From Sphagnum compactum (Eukaryota > Bryophyta > Sphagnopsida > Sphagnales): DNA of 64,000 nt. A program made the translations under genes and the position numbers. The stretch lies in the NCBI GenBank assembly GCA_965153455.1, contig OZ234496.1, positions 12,137,668 through 12,201,667 of the forward strand, written 5' to 3'. How positions within the stretch are numbered: the stretch's first letter is position 1; every line of letters starts with the position of its first letter. The notes under the pieces were generated by a model that saw only the letters and a program-made list of their open reading frames with translations, was not told the DNA's origin and did no database searches. This document shows positions 46,725 through 57,929 of the stretch, piece by piece.

Positions 46725-48024
46725 TCACAGGGGAGCCCTGTGAGGGATCCCTTTTCGTCTCTTGGAGCCTGCTCGAAGGGAAGTGCTAGGTGGAGGTGTC
46801 CTTGGTGACATTATATCTGTGAGAAGATGTTGAGAAATGGGAGAGGACCTGCCGTTGCTCCACCTGAGGTGAGGAGGAAGACGAGTGCCGTCGTTGAGAA
46901 CTCTTTCTGATTGCTGCTGCTGCAGCGACTGCAGCTCTGACGACGACGATCGTACGAAGCCTAACTCCTTGTATGCTTGGATCGCATCTGATGGTTCCCG
47001 GTACAGAGAAGATGCAGCAGCATGATGATCTTGAGTTTCTGACGATCCGAAAGGGAATGTTGCCGTACCCGTTGTTCGTAGCTGTGAAACCTTCTTTGAG
47101 CGCATCGGCTTCTTGACGTAAGAAGACGAATCCTCCTCGGACTCGTCTGAGCTTAGTCCAAGCGCACTTAGACCACCACCTTGCGACGTTACTCTTGGTT
47201 GCACAGCAAATGACATATCTCCATGCCTCTTTATTCCTTGAAGCTGTGCACCACGACACAAACATTCAACCAAGTCTGATGAGAGGTTTTGTCCTTATCG
47301 AGTTCGGCAAAAGCTCTGGTACAAGAGAACAGCAAAATCTCCCCTCCTCACAGACATTGCAGGAAGGTTGTGGAGATCTGGTGCTCTCGACCGGACGACA
47401 GTCAGAACTGTGTGTGAATTGCAACGGGTACCTTACAACCAAGGGAACAGAAGCGGAACGTGTCCAACAAGCTGCGCTCACAAGACTCGCAGGTGTTGGT
47501 GACGCCTTTGGCCGGTCTTGGTTGCGGCCGTTCATTCAGAAACACTACGCGCGCGCTGTTGATGATGTAAGTCTGCACGCCTGTGATGTCCAGCACCTTC
47601 TGGATCTCGGAAACTCGGATCACATCGTGGTAGGACGAACGTCGAATCTGCATGCACGGCTCCAGAGGTACACGGCCACAAAGTTAGAAGACTTGCTGCT
47701 CATGCACATGAGAACAAAGTCTATTTTGTTTTCTCAAGCATGCATGCGTGCAGATCTGCTGTTTGGAGGCATCTGTTGAAGGAGGAGGAGTTGGAGGTGG
47801 TTCTTCAGATTCCTGACCTGCACCACATGGTGGTCCTTATGTTGCGGGAGGCAGAGCGAGCAAATCCCGCCACGCTCCGTGCACTCCAGACAGAAGAGAT
47901 TGCATTCGCATTTGTGCGAGTACATGCCGTGAATTTGACACGAAGAGAAGAAACTCGTCGCCAGCAATGGCTTCAGCCACCGCGGCTCCACTGTTGGATT
48001 GTCGCCGTCTCCTTCTCGAATCAT
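46725..48024 (-). CDS. PLATZ-family zinc-dependent DNA-binding protein
   Basis: Three exons, 48024-47818, 47647-47432 and 47243-46725, all with GT/AG borders in phase 0, give 313 aa. Exon 1 holds [19 protein letters not shown] and the B-box-like zinc cluster [12 protein letters not shown]...[12 protein letters not shown]. Exon 2 holds [40 protein letters not shown] and the second Cys cluster NTCESC...FCSLGCK. Exon 3 begins [12 protein letters not shown], has a Ser/Gln-rich variable part, and ends [12 protein letters not shown], the typical PLATZ C-terminus and likely nuclear signal. PLATZ proteins bind A/T-rich DNA and usually repress transcription. Angiosperm members are mostly 200-260 aa, so the variable tail is long here. 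The ATG at 48024 follows a possible acceptor at about 48043, so a short upstream coding exon may exist. Confidence 0.9.
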
Positions 48025-49384
48025 TATAGGACCTCCCTGTCAATGCAGGAAAACACGATTCAATGAAGCTCTAGCATCAACTCGCATGGCGCCTGGAGCA
48101 GGAGATTCAGAGCCCCAGATGATCAGAACGGTTTACAACTATCTTCTTCATACAAGCATCTGAATACATCTGGCTCCTAGTCGACATTGTCAAAGGTCTT
48201 GCTAGATCTAGATAGCACTGTGCGAGATGGTCCTACAAAATGTGGTGTTTTACAGACCGATCAAGCGCAAACTCTTACCATCGCTTTGATTCTTCTAGCC
48301 TTGGCAGGACTAGAAGAAGCTTGCAGTTGCACCGACTTAATCGCCAGCTCTTCTTTCTGCGCCAGAATCTGTGGTATTATATGATCTGCTCAAATCAACA
48401 AAGCGCGCGGCTTCCAAAACGAGTCCTATATCGGTTTGAACAATGGAACGAGATTTCTCTTTCAACTCTTCGCAAGTCTTCACTGGTAAACCTCCAGATT
48501 GCAGCGCTTTGCAGCCGGCAGGTTTCAGATCCTCGGATATCTGCAATGGCCGAACCACAAAGCATGCAAATTCTTATTGTTCAACGTGAGGAACTCTAGC
48601 TTGTAGCACACTTAGCGTCGACAGGAACACGAAGCAAAGATACATATAATAACATGGCATTCAATGCCATTTTCTCTTCAAACCACTAGTTTTCCGCACA
48701 TTCTCTGCCATGATAATGCTCACGAGTGATGATCTCAAACACAACAAATCTGTCTTCAAACCCCTGTGCTGGTAGTAAACTTAGAATCAGCATTGAATTC
48801 TCGTCACAGAACTGAATGCGAACATAAGAAGAAGCACCTCAATCAATGCTGTTCAGAATCAGCAAGCATCTCATTCTACTCACATTGTAGTCTGGCAATC
48901 CCGGGGAAAAGAAAAAAGAAGAAGATGAAGAAAAACTAAGCAATGGACCAGGTATTCTGCTCTCAAAAAACTGCTTACTGTTTCAATGCACAAAAGGAAA
49001 GCCAACTGAAAAACTCCACCAGCAAATATGCCTTGCAATGCTTTCTCCAGCCGGACGACACCGCGTGACACACACACACACTCGATCAGTAATAAGTCTC
49101 TCAGCTTCTTCCTCTTCAGTGCGCTTCCTTCAAAGATTTCGTTGCCTTGTATGTATAGCAACTCCAAGGCACTCCAATTGCACAATATATTATTGATAAA
49201 TTCTCCTCGTGACGAGTAGGAGTCACGTCCTCCTCCTCTGGACAACAGCAACGATAAACTAAGTCTCTTCCTCAAAAATCAATGGATAAGACTCTCTTCT
49301 CCTCCTCCCGCTCCTTCTTGAACCAAATACTTGCAAGCGAGATTTTATTTCTTCCTCTTTTTCACCAGGTCCTCCTGTATGCTC

Positions 49385-49414
49385 TTCCTCCTCCTCCTCC
49401 TCCTCCTCCTCCTC
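49385..49414. repeat. (CTC)n microsatellite
   Basis: About ten CTC units in the PLATZ upstream region. Confidence 0.9.
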
Positions 49415-49682
49415 GTCGGACTCCGGCTTCTTCTTCTTCTTCTTCGTCCTTTGAGGTGCAATGCACGTTGTCGCAAAACAAGATTCTTTTCGTAAACAAC
49501 TCAACACCAGCGAGATTCTTCGAAATGAACCGCAACTTTCTCCGCACAGGAAAAGAAAAAAATAAAAAATAAGTGAAAATTTACACTAATATTCGACAAA
49601 ACCTAACACTCGCAAACATATCCACTACGACGACGACAAACGGGAAATTCTTATTCTGTGCCGATCAAAGCTCTCGTCTCCG

Positions 49683-49710
49683 TCCTCCTCCTCCTCCTCC
49701 TCCTCCTCCT
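49683..49710. repeat. (CTC)n microsatellite
   Basis: About nine CTC units, the second such run upstream of the PLATZ gene. Confidence 0.9.
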
Positions 49711-49886
49711 TTGCGTTGCGTCTGCCGGCTTGCTTGCGCCCTTGAGCGCGCGGCGTACGTAATTTTTCTTCTTTTCCTGAGGAAATAAAGGGACCCCGGG
49801 GGGGAGGGGGGCCCTAAGGGAAAGGGAATAGTTAATAGCGTGTAGTAGTTTTCAACCCCATGTGCCAAGTCAAAACTGGTGGTGTA

Positions 49887-49911
49887 TATTTATTTATTTA
49901 TTTATTTATTT
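49887..49911. repeat. (TTTA)n microsatellite
   Basis: About six TTTA units. Confidence 0.85.
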
Positions 49912-50026
49912 GAAGATATTAATTTTAATAATAATAAGAGTGGGTAAGAGTGGGCCAGGTTTTATGTACGGCCACCAATACTATTTTTATTTTTTTCCCC
50001 ACCCCCTTTTTATAAAAATTTTAAAA

Positions 50027-50054
50027 GGGGGGGAGGGGGGGGGGGGGGGGGTGG
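50027..50054 (+). repeat. long G tract
   Basis: Runs of G broken by one A, about 25 G in all; a possible G-quadruplex on the plus strand. Length may be affected by sequencing error. Confidence 0.8.
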
Positions 50055-50104
50055 ATGGGTGGTTTATTTTGACTCTTGCACTCCAAGGGACCCCTCACCC
50101 TCCA

Positions 50105-50640
50105 GTTGGGTGAACCCGGACCTACATTGGTACCATGGTAAAAGCCATTGTTGGGTGGTTACCCGGTTTCGTGGGTTGGAACCAGAGGTTACTGAATCAG
50201 AATTGGGTCTGATCTTTTGGAATCGGTTCTAGAACTGGAATTAATAATTTTTATTTTATTTTCTGTTTTGAAGAACCGGACCTGGAACCGGATGCATGTT
50301 CCTTTTACGTGTGGAACTGGAACCATAACCAATCTTTTTGACCCCAAAAAAATAAAAAGAAAGACTACAGCCGAGGTTAACCGGATGTTAATCATTGGTT
50401 CCCAGTCTGGTTTACCTGGAATTGGGTTTGATTTTCATATCCAGAATTAGAACCCAAATCAAAATTATTATTTTTCAAAAACTAGACCCAAAAATAGAAC
50501 CAAATCAAATTGTTTTAAGAACGGAAATTGGAACTGGAACCGTTTTGGAATTTATTTATTTTAAATTGGAACCAGAAGTTCTTCATAAAAGTTTTAAACA
50601 GCCCAAGGTTAAAGAGCCAGTCTTATAACTAAATCAGGGT
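50105..50640 (+). repeat. degenerate GGAACC-rich repeat region
   Basis: AACCGGA, TGGAACC, GGAATT and their relatives recur every 10-40 bases (for example 50271-50315 and 50523-50545). The left edge (about 50110-50140, ACCTACATTGGTACC) resembles the termini of the element at 50691-50964. Transposon-derived, non-coding. Confidence 0.5.
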
Positions 50641-50690
50641 CAAGAGTCCAAATTTTAACATTTCAGGGGTTAAGTATAGGCGACAAGGGC

Positions 50691-50964
50691 CAGGGTGAAC
50701 CGGCACCCACATTGGTAGTACCTTCACCCTTTTTAAGTGAGGCCTTTTAGTGGCCATATTAAGCAGAACAATTTGAAATCTGAGACCCCGATTTAGTCTA
50801 AGCATGTGATATTTGTAATATTTAGAAATAATTTAAATGGACTTTGAGATTTTTATCATGGTACATACATACTACCAAGGGAGGTGCTGGTTGACCGAAG
50901 GCCCTCCAAAGAGGGCCTCACCTCAAGAAGGCGAAGGTACCAATGTGGGTGCATTGTTACCCTG
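50691..50964. mobile_element. MITE with CAGGGT ends, about 275 bp
   Basis: Imperfect inverted arms of about 60 bp: left CAGGGTGAACCGGCACCCAC from 50691, right the inverse of CAGGGTAACAATGCACCCAC ending at 50964. Both continue into ATTGGTA and GAGGCC. The CAGGG start is typical of hAT-type ends. I could not see a clean 8-bp target duplication. Confidence 0.65.
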
Positions 50965-52240
50965 GCCAGGGATTGCAGGGGACTTTTGGTGTATTAGAAG
51001 AAAATGTTAGAAAAGTAGGTGGATGACTCACTATTTGGTAGGAAAAAAATTGGAGAAAAAGTCTATGGATGACTAACACTTTGAGTAGGAAGAAAATGTA
51101 AGAAAAAGTAAATGCATGACTAAAACCCCCTAACTTTTTTGGTAGGAAAAAAAACGTGTAGAAAAAGTCAATGAATGACTATTTGGCATTTGGGAATGGT
51201 TTTTAGACGACAAGGAAGATTATTACCATACTACCTTGGCAGCTTCTACACTAATTATATTATTTTTAAAAATGTTGAATTATATTTTTCATATTATATG
51301 CACATATATATATATATACATTTTTTTTTAAAATTCAAATTAAAAATTTTGAGAAGGAAAATAGAGAATCTTTTAGAAATTTTAGAAGTAGTCTCTTTTT
51401 CAATATGTAATATTTCAGAACAAATAATTAATCAATGCTGAAATCTTGAACTTGCTATGGTTATTGTTTTCAATTTTGTGATGGGGTTTGCATCCATGAT
51501 AGTTGATTGATGCATGAGACTCTCTTGGAGAGGTGGCATTTTAAGAAAATGAGAAATGGGTATGGCACATTTATTGGCACATAATTAATAAATGTTTTCT
51601 TGACCTAACTTCTTGTGCAAAAAGACCCTAAACCTTTTGTTGACCCCAACAGTGTAATTTAGTATGATCTTCTCTATCTTTGGGGTGAGGGATTTACAAG
51701 GTGGCCCATCCATTTATATTCTTACATTGGAAGTTGGGTGATGGATCATTTCTCCAAAGCAATTACCCATTCTCCATACTTTCATGGACACAAAACCATT
51801 TGTTCTATTCAGCAACGTGCTCTTGAGCAACATGAGGGTAATCGAACCAATGATCAATACATGCCATTTGTTAGTTGTTACACCCACTTGTTGTAGCCAA
51901 TGTTGACTACACTGATGTAATACTTAACCTCAACTCTCAACTTGTAGTTACCAACCAGTACAAGCTTGCCACAAAGTAGCCAATGACTTGAAGCCCGTTA
52001 CAACTTACAAGCATTCGGCTTTATCTACCTTACACAATGAAACCATATTTAGAGTCGTGTGGCCAAAAAACATTAGAGAAAAATTTATTCAAAATTTTCT
52101 CTTTATTATATCCCCTCATTTTTTTGGGCTTTGGAGTGGTGTATCATGTTCTTTATGTTTGTAGGAGTCATGTTGTCACTTTGGCCACCACTGCAAGCAT
52201 ATGGGTCATCAGGCTTGCCAGCCAGCAAGTGTATAGCCTT

Positions 52241-52283
52241 GTGTGTGTGTGTGTGTGTGTGTGTGTTGGGGTGTGTGTGTGTT
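52241..52283 (+). repeat. (GT)n microsatellite
   Basis: An uninterrupted run of about 12 GT units, a short break, then more GT. Confidence 0.9.
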
Positions 52284-53436
52284 TCATTTTTCCTTTGTCT
52301 TTCTCGCGAGCCATAGACTCCCATGTGACAAAATCTCTTTTTCCCCCTTTTTTGGCAAAAAAGGATGCGGGACCTTTATATCCCAAATCAAAACCCCAGA
52401 AAAGAGGTACCTAGTCTCCCCCCACTAAGTGATGCCCACGGGACAACATCACACCAATGAATGAAACATGGCTTTTCCCTGTGCTGAACTGTGGACTGGA
52501 CTTCTTTGCTGGTCCAACTTATGACTTGTGAACAAATTGGTAATGAAATCATGTCAAACTTGTGCAATAAAATACAACAAAATTTTATTGAAACTGAATT
52601 TTTTTGGGACAAAACAAAACAATCTTGGATGAACCTATGTGATAGACCCTATGGAAAGACCCATTCCCATCCAATTCTTCCCACGACTCAATGGGGGAGC
52701 TAGGTATTTTCTTCAGTTTTTTCTTGGGATCACAAAATAAACCATTTTACCTTTTGTGTGTGAATGGACATTGGACATGTTCAGCATGCTTTCACCCAAG
52801 GCACGTTCAACACGGTTGATATGTGTCAAATTGCAAAAATTTATTAGGGACATGAAGCCTTGTAGGGCTAGACAAACTTTTCATAATTTTTTTTCACAAA
52901 CCTCAAACGTCATCAGACTTGTCTAACAACGTTGACCTCATGATGATGGTCTCCAGTCATTTACTTCTATTTAAGAAAGTGGCTCAATCTGGATAACACG
53001 ACTCAAACCTAAGGTCAAGACATACAACTTTTAGACTATAGCTTAAAAACTCGTCCGCCTCTAATCCTTTGCTTATATACTTACTTCAGTTTCATTTCTA
53101 AACAATTGTTATAAAAAAATGTTATAAACAATCTTTCATTCTAATTTTGACTTTGATCCCATCACAAGATGGAAATATTTTTATAGCATCCAAAGCTGTA
53201 GTTTGCAGATTTATTGAATTAATAAGTACTCCACGGCCCTCAAGGAAACGCTTCAAGAACAAGGTACTTAGAAGAACTGAAAGGAACTAAGAATAGAAAC
53301 TCTGGAGATCCAATGCAATGAGCTAAGCTTAGGTGGATTTGAACCAAATGGAAAGCCAAAGCCACAGAGTCTCCTTTGGGAGTGGCCAAAGTCCAAACTT
53401 GTGATCAAAGTAACCCATCACCCCAAAAACAACCCA

Positions 53437-53460
53437 AATAATAATAATAATAATAATAAT
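53437..53460 (+). repeat. (AAT)n microsatellite
   Basis: About eight AAT units; a second run lies at 53719-53741. Confidence 0.9.
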
Positions 53461-54062
53461 ACCCTCCTTGGTGCACCCTAGAAATAATGAATATTAAAAA
53501 ATTGCACTTAAAATATGTCTAATATTTTTCTTCCCTTTGTCTCTTCTTTTTCTCCTCCTAATGTAAACAGTGATTTTTTCCTGGAAAATTTTGTCATTGT
53601 TTCAAAAGAATAAAAATGGGAAATGTTTGAATAAATGTGCTTTTCTAGTGTAAATTTGAGTAATTTTGCTAATGTGTGGGAACTAATTCTCCACTTTTCA
53701 TATCAAAAAATTGGAAAATTAATAATAATAATAATAATAAAACCCAATGACTGTAAATGGCAACAATTACAACAAAATCTCATGTAAAGGGGGAATTTTT
53801 TTAATTAATTAAAACTCAATCGAGCTGACAATGCAAGGCCCACTTAAGGTGCGTCAGTGCAGAGTGGGACGGTGGTCACAGCCGTCGTCATCGTCACCTG
53901 GGCTTTGGGTTCACGGACATAGGATACCGGTCTCCCCCCATCTGCGGTCCCCTCATTGTTAACCGCGTTTATAGGCTCCACTCAACAAGCCCCCACCCTT
54001 TTTTTAAATTAGGTTATTCTGCGACACGGTCATAGGTGCCACTCTGTCCAAACCTACTACTG

Positions 54063-54191
54063 ATGGCGGCGACGACGGTGGCGGCGGTGGCACTTCTTTT
54101 TTTTCTTTTCCTCTTTTCCTCCTTATTTTATTTTCATAAGTGGAAAAATCATGCCATCTCTGCTGTTGGTTGTTGCTTGGTCGTTTGTTAG
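54063..54191 (+). CDS. small ORF with signal-peptide-like N-terminus (candidate)
   Basis: A 42-codon frame starting ATGGCGGCGACGACG: MAATTVAAVALLFFLFLFSS, then FYFHKWKNH. The hydrophobic run of about 14 residues after a short N-terminus looks like a signal peptide or single membrane anchor. It follows a GC-rich patch (53825-54062). It could be a small secreted peptide, the first exon of a longer gene, or chance from a poly-T tract. No continuation exon is found. Confidence 0.2.
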   Translation: MAATTVAAVALLFFLFLFSSLFYFHKWKNHAISAVGCCLVVC

Positions 54192-54686
54192 GAAAAAAAA
54201 AAACAGTTTTTTTGAATAATTATTTTAAAAAAAGATTATTGGATCACTGCATTGACCAAGCGAATTCCCATGTCCACTGTATGCGGTCAGCATTCTCTTT
54301 CTGGTTAGTGAGACTTGTAGTTGTCACCCACCCGCCGGGTATCACATATTATCAATATCAATATCAAAAAATTAGGTGTCAAGTAAGTTATAAAATAATC
54401 AGTTAATAATAACCATTTAGGTAACATGTCAATTATACATTGGTTATAGGGTTTTTGTTTAAATTTTTTCAATCAGTTTTTTATTTAAAAATTGGCATTA
54501 GTGTTTAAAGATTCATAACCTACCTAGATGATAGATCAATTCATCCAAATAGGGTTATTAAATTTTCTAAATTCAATACCGAAGCAAATATCAATTTGAC
54601 CGATTATTTCAAAAATCAGGAACTAGTTGGTAGGTTTTTAATAATTGGCTTGATAACCAGGTCAAAACTCAATAACTGGCCAACTC
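54192..54686. other. intergenic, no gene seen
   Basis: AT-rich, with no motif-bearing frame. Confidence 0.35.
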
Positions 54687-54886
54687 TAGTGTATACCAGT
54701 GTTGTACAGTTATTTAAATCTGTCAAAATTATGGATGGAAATAATGGATGACAACCGTGGTTATATTTCAAAACTGGTGATTTGATTTTGTGAAAACCAC
54801 GGTTATGAATCCTACGAACCACCCTAAGCATCGTTGGGGTCTTTTCTTATAATTCATGATAACTGCCCAATATTGGTGTATATGTA
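54687..54886. mobile_element. miniature inverted-repeat element, about 200 bp
   Basis: Left end TAGTGTATACCAGTGTTGTACAG..., right end the diverged inverse reading ATATACACCAATATTGGGCAG. About 18 of 27 bases match, with mostly transitions. The end motif resembles that of the element at 20043-20799, so the two may be one family. Non-coding. Confidence 0.5.
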
Positions 54887-55604
54887 CAAAGTTATGCACA
54901 TTATAATAATAAAATATTTTTTGTAATTTTCATTTCCAATTACTTTTCAATTCAGATAGAAAAATACACATTATTATTGTTAATATGAAAATTATTTATC
55001 TTCATAAAATGTGTTTAATAATATCAAAAATAATTTGGCATTGTTCTATATATTAAGATAGGTATTTGTTTGTTTGTTTGTTTTTTTGGATGTAATCATG
55101 CCATAACTCTCCCAAACTGTGGGGCCCTCACATTGCTTTTGGTACCATTGGAAAAGCCCTTGACAAGATGGTGTGCACATTTGTTGTTAAGCAGTTTTTT
55201 GGGACCAATGGAGAAAAATTCATTCCAGTTAGAGTGATTTTCCTTTTTGAAAATTAACTAAAAGCTAAATGTGATTTTTTTCATGAAGAATCCCAAGTTA
55301 AGGCGACTTCTACTGAAATACTATTGAGATGGGTGAGCTTATAGGAGGCTTAATATACTTTTGCAAACAGCACAGGGCCCACTAGTTTCCATGAAAACCT
55401 TCTACCCTCCAGAGTTTGAAAATATTACTTGCTTTTGCAGGTGGGTGGCATGCTCTATGTTCACACCTTATCTCTATGTATTTGTATCTGTATCAAAATT
55501 TCACAATGGTGGGTCACCGATTGCAGGAATATTTTCATCTACTTACTATACAATAGGCAATAAGTTACTAATGACTAAGGGTGGGTTATAAATTGTGTTT
55601 TTGG
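54887..55604. other. intergenic, no gene seen
   Basis: Includes a TTTG run at about 55066-55083. No supported gene. Confidence 0.4.
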
Positions 55605-55914
55605 CCTTGCCTATCAAGGCAAGGATATTGTGTTTAGATTCATTATAGAGCATAGGAGCTTAAGGGATTTTGGCCCCTAGGTTGTAGGTCTATTTTCATA
55701 TGAGGATTTTTGAAAGATGATATTTTGGCTTGTGTTGAAACTTGAGATTAGTTATAGAGTTATGATATCTTGGAGGATTTGGTTTCTCTTAGAGGATTTT
55801 TTTAAAGATTGTATTTTTGCATGGTTTCAATATTTGAATTTCCATCATTCTTCTTTTGCCTTAAGATACTTTTTGATGTAATTGGCAAGGCCACAGTGTG
55901 ACACACCCATTGTT
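55605..55914 (+). repeat. dispersed repeat R1, copy C (solo)
   Basis: Third copy of the unit at 1381-1676 and 6578-6886, in the copy A orientation, with the same terminal stem-loop (CCTTGCCT ATCA AGGCAAGG) and the same end (GTGTGACACACCC). It stands alone, without the foldback interior, so R1 can move or persist independently. Confidence 0.75.
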
Positions 55915-56886
55915 ATTTTTGGGATTATTATGTAGGTTAACAAAATTAGGGGAAAAGCAAGGAGTACATTAATTGTACATGACTTTTCCTCCAATCATGA
56001 CACAATGATATGAAGCCACTAAGGGAACAAAAGATCCACAAAAGTGTTGATTGCTATCTATCAATCCCAAAAAAGTGGTCCAATATCATCCCTTTAAAGA
56101 TTCTCATGTTACATACTAGTGAGATACCATGAATTTACTTTTATTCATCTTCAAAATTCTATGCATTTAGAGCGTATATAACCCAACCCATTACAAGTTA
56201 CAACTTGCAAGTTAATAATCACTTCTATTCTAAAAATTAATGAACATAATTTTCCACACACTTAATCACCATAATTCCCATATTATGATATCTCATATAT
56301 GTGAACTTTCCAGGTTTAATCATTTAATACCCATTCTGGACTTCACATGTCATATCTTTAGGCTTAAATTACTCATTTGTAATTTAAGTTTCAAGGTTCA
56401 CTCCCCAGGTATGAAGAATTAGTGTATCTATCAGTGTTTGGTGGTTCTCTCTTTTTCAAGCAAGAACCCATCTCTAAGCACTACAAGAGAATGTGATTTT
56501 TCTCACACAAAAGATCTCAGCTCATGACGAACGTGTGCACTGTGAGATAAACTCTGTTATTTCACTCATTACAATGTACAATATGTGATGTTTATTGTGG
56601 CATGTATTACATTAAAATGGGTAATTTGACATGAGTAATGTTCTTTTGGCCAAATTTTTTTCGTAGCCCAAGTGGTGATCATACCCAAAAAAACATTTAA
56701 GAAAATTTTACTGCATATTGTATATGAAAGTAAATATACTTAGCTAAGTAACGGAAATTATCAATAAATCTGACAAGCATGAAAAAACCTTTGCATAGAT
56801 TGAAATCATATTTTCCAGGTTGAAATTTGGCAAAAATTTGCCAGTCTAAAAATCGCTGGACATGAGGTAATAGCACTCATTACGTG
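55915..56886. other. intergenic, AT-rich, no gene seen
   Basis: No supported gene. Confidence 0.4.
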
Positions 56887-57905
56887 TATGAAAATGCCAC
56901 TTTCTCGTGTAATGAACCCTAACTAATGGTTCTCAAAACATCAAAGGACTAGTTTTGGAATCAGAGTTTTATAAGAAAATGCCACATTCTTGTGTAATGA
57001 ACCCTAACTAATGGTTCTCAAAACATCAAAGGACTAGTCTTGGAATCACAGTTCTAAAAAAATCAAAGAACTAGTCAAAGAACCTACCTAGATTGCCAGT
57101 TGATGGTTCTTTGAGGAAACCTACTAGTTCTAGCTCTTTGCTATTTTTCAAAAACCCATATCCGGCAGGTAATTTTCTTCTAAAATTTTGAAAAAAAACC
57201 AGTAACCAGGGGTTCTTTGATTTTTTATTTAAAATTTTTCAAAAACCCCAATACCTGAGGTCAGAACAAAATCAAAGAAGCGCCCAGAACTGGTATCTAG
57301 CAAGACATTACCACCACAAATTACAACGTGTTTGGAAACTATATCCCATAACCTACTGTGATAACCGTGTGGGCGGCCTTCCTATTCTGTGCACACATCA
57401 CCTAGACAAAACATTGGATATGAGTTTCCGTTCGTTGGGAAGAGTATTACATGACTTTTCATCCATATGTAGGAGGGTTACATGACTTTTCAATGCCTAC
57501 GTAGGAGGGTTACATGACTTTTCATCCAGTAGGGTTATGCTGTCACTCTTGAACCTCTGAACGGTAGGTTATTTCCACTAACCAACCTCTGAAATGGTAG
57601 GTTATGTCTAGTAACTGGCTTAACTGGCTCAAAGGTCGTCAGTTACCAGAAATACCTTGGCTGAAATGGTAGGTTATGTCTAGTAACTGGCTCAAGGTCG
57701 CCAGTTACCGGAGATTCCGTGGACGTTATCACGCCTCAGCTATTTTCAGTACCCTAGTCCATATATGCTGGTCAGAAGCCTCGGCTGTTTCCGGTAATCG
57801 ACAACCTTTCTGGCTGGTTACCTAGTCCATATAAGCTTGCTAAAAGCCTCGGCTGTTTTCGGTAACCAGAAGACCTATCTCACTGGTTACCTTAGTCCAT
57901 ATATC
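56887..57905 (+). repeat. cluster of tandem repeats upstream of a GC-rich region
   Basis: Four arrays follow each other. (a) An 85-bp unit twice (AAAATGCCAC at 56891 and 56976). (b) GGGTTACATGACTTTTCA units, three copies, about 57446-57530. (c) TGAAATGGTAGGTTATGTCTA units, about 57545-57720. (d) A unit of about 70 bp, CCTAGTCCATATA...GCCTCGGCTGTTT, with two full copies and a partial third at 57750-57905. Array (d) also repeats GGTTACC-type words. This layered structure ends where the GC-rich candidate exon begins. Confidence 0.7.
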
Positions 57906-57929
57906 TTGCCAGATCATGTTCCTCATGTT

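Larger units (their letters stand above)
48025..49800 (-). promoter_or_regulatory. upstream and leader region of the PLATZ gene
   Basis: A GC-richer, CT-rich stretch with no coherent frame on either strand. It contains a probable 3' splice site just before the PLATZ start, so a spliced leader is likely. Two CTC runs (49385-49414 and 49683-49710) would read GAG-rich in the gene's orientation, as in many plant 5' UTRs. The base composition drops to AT-rich at about 49860, where the promoter probably ends. Confidence 0.45.
50965..54062. other. intergenic with microsatellites, no gene seen
   Basis: Repeated phrases around GTAGGAAAAAA..GAAAAAGT at about 51000-51180 form a short degenerate tandem. 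There is a GT run at 52241-52283 and AAT runs at 53437-53460 and 53719-53741. A GC-richer patch from 53825 leads into the small ORF at 54063. No gene is supported. Confidence 0.4.

Noticed and set aside
46786-47265. Minus-strand 159-codon frame overlapping PLATZ exon 3
   Set aside because: Off-frame reading of the same exon; the PLATZ frame continues the conserved protein and ends in KGIPHRAPL.
47195-47779. Plus-strand 194-codon frame
   Set aside because: Antisense to PLATZ exon 2 and its introns; the minus strand has diagnostic PLATZ motifs.
49362-49547. Glu/Gly-rich frames across CTC runs
   Set aside because: Microsatellite translation only.
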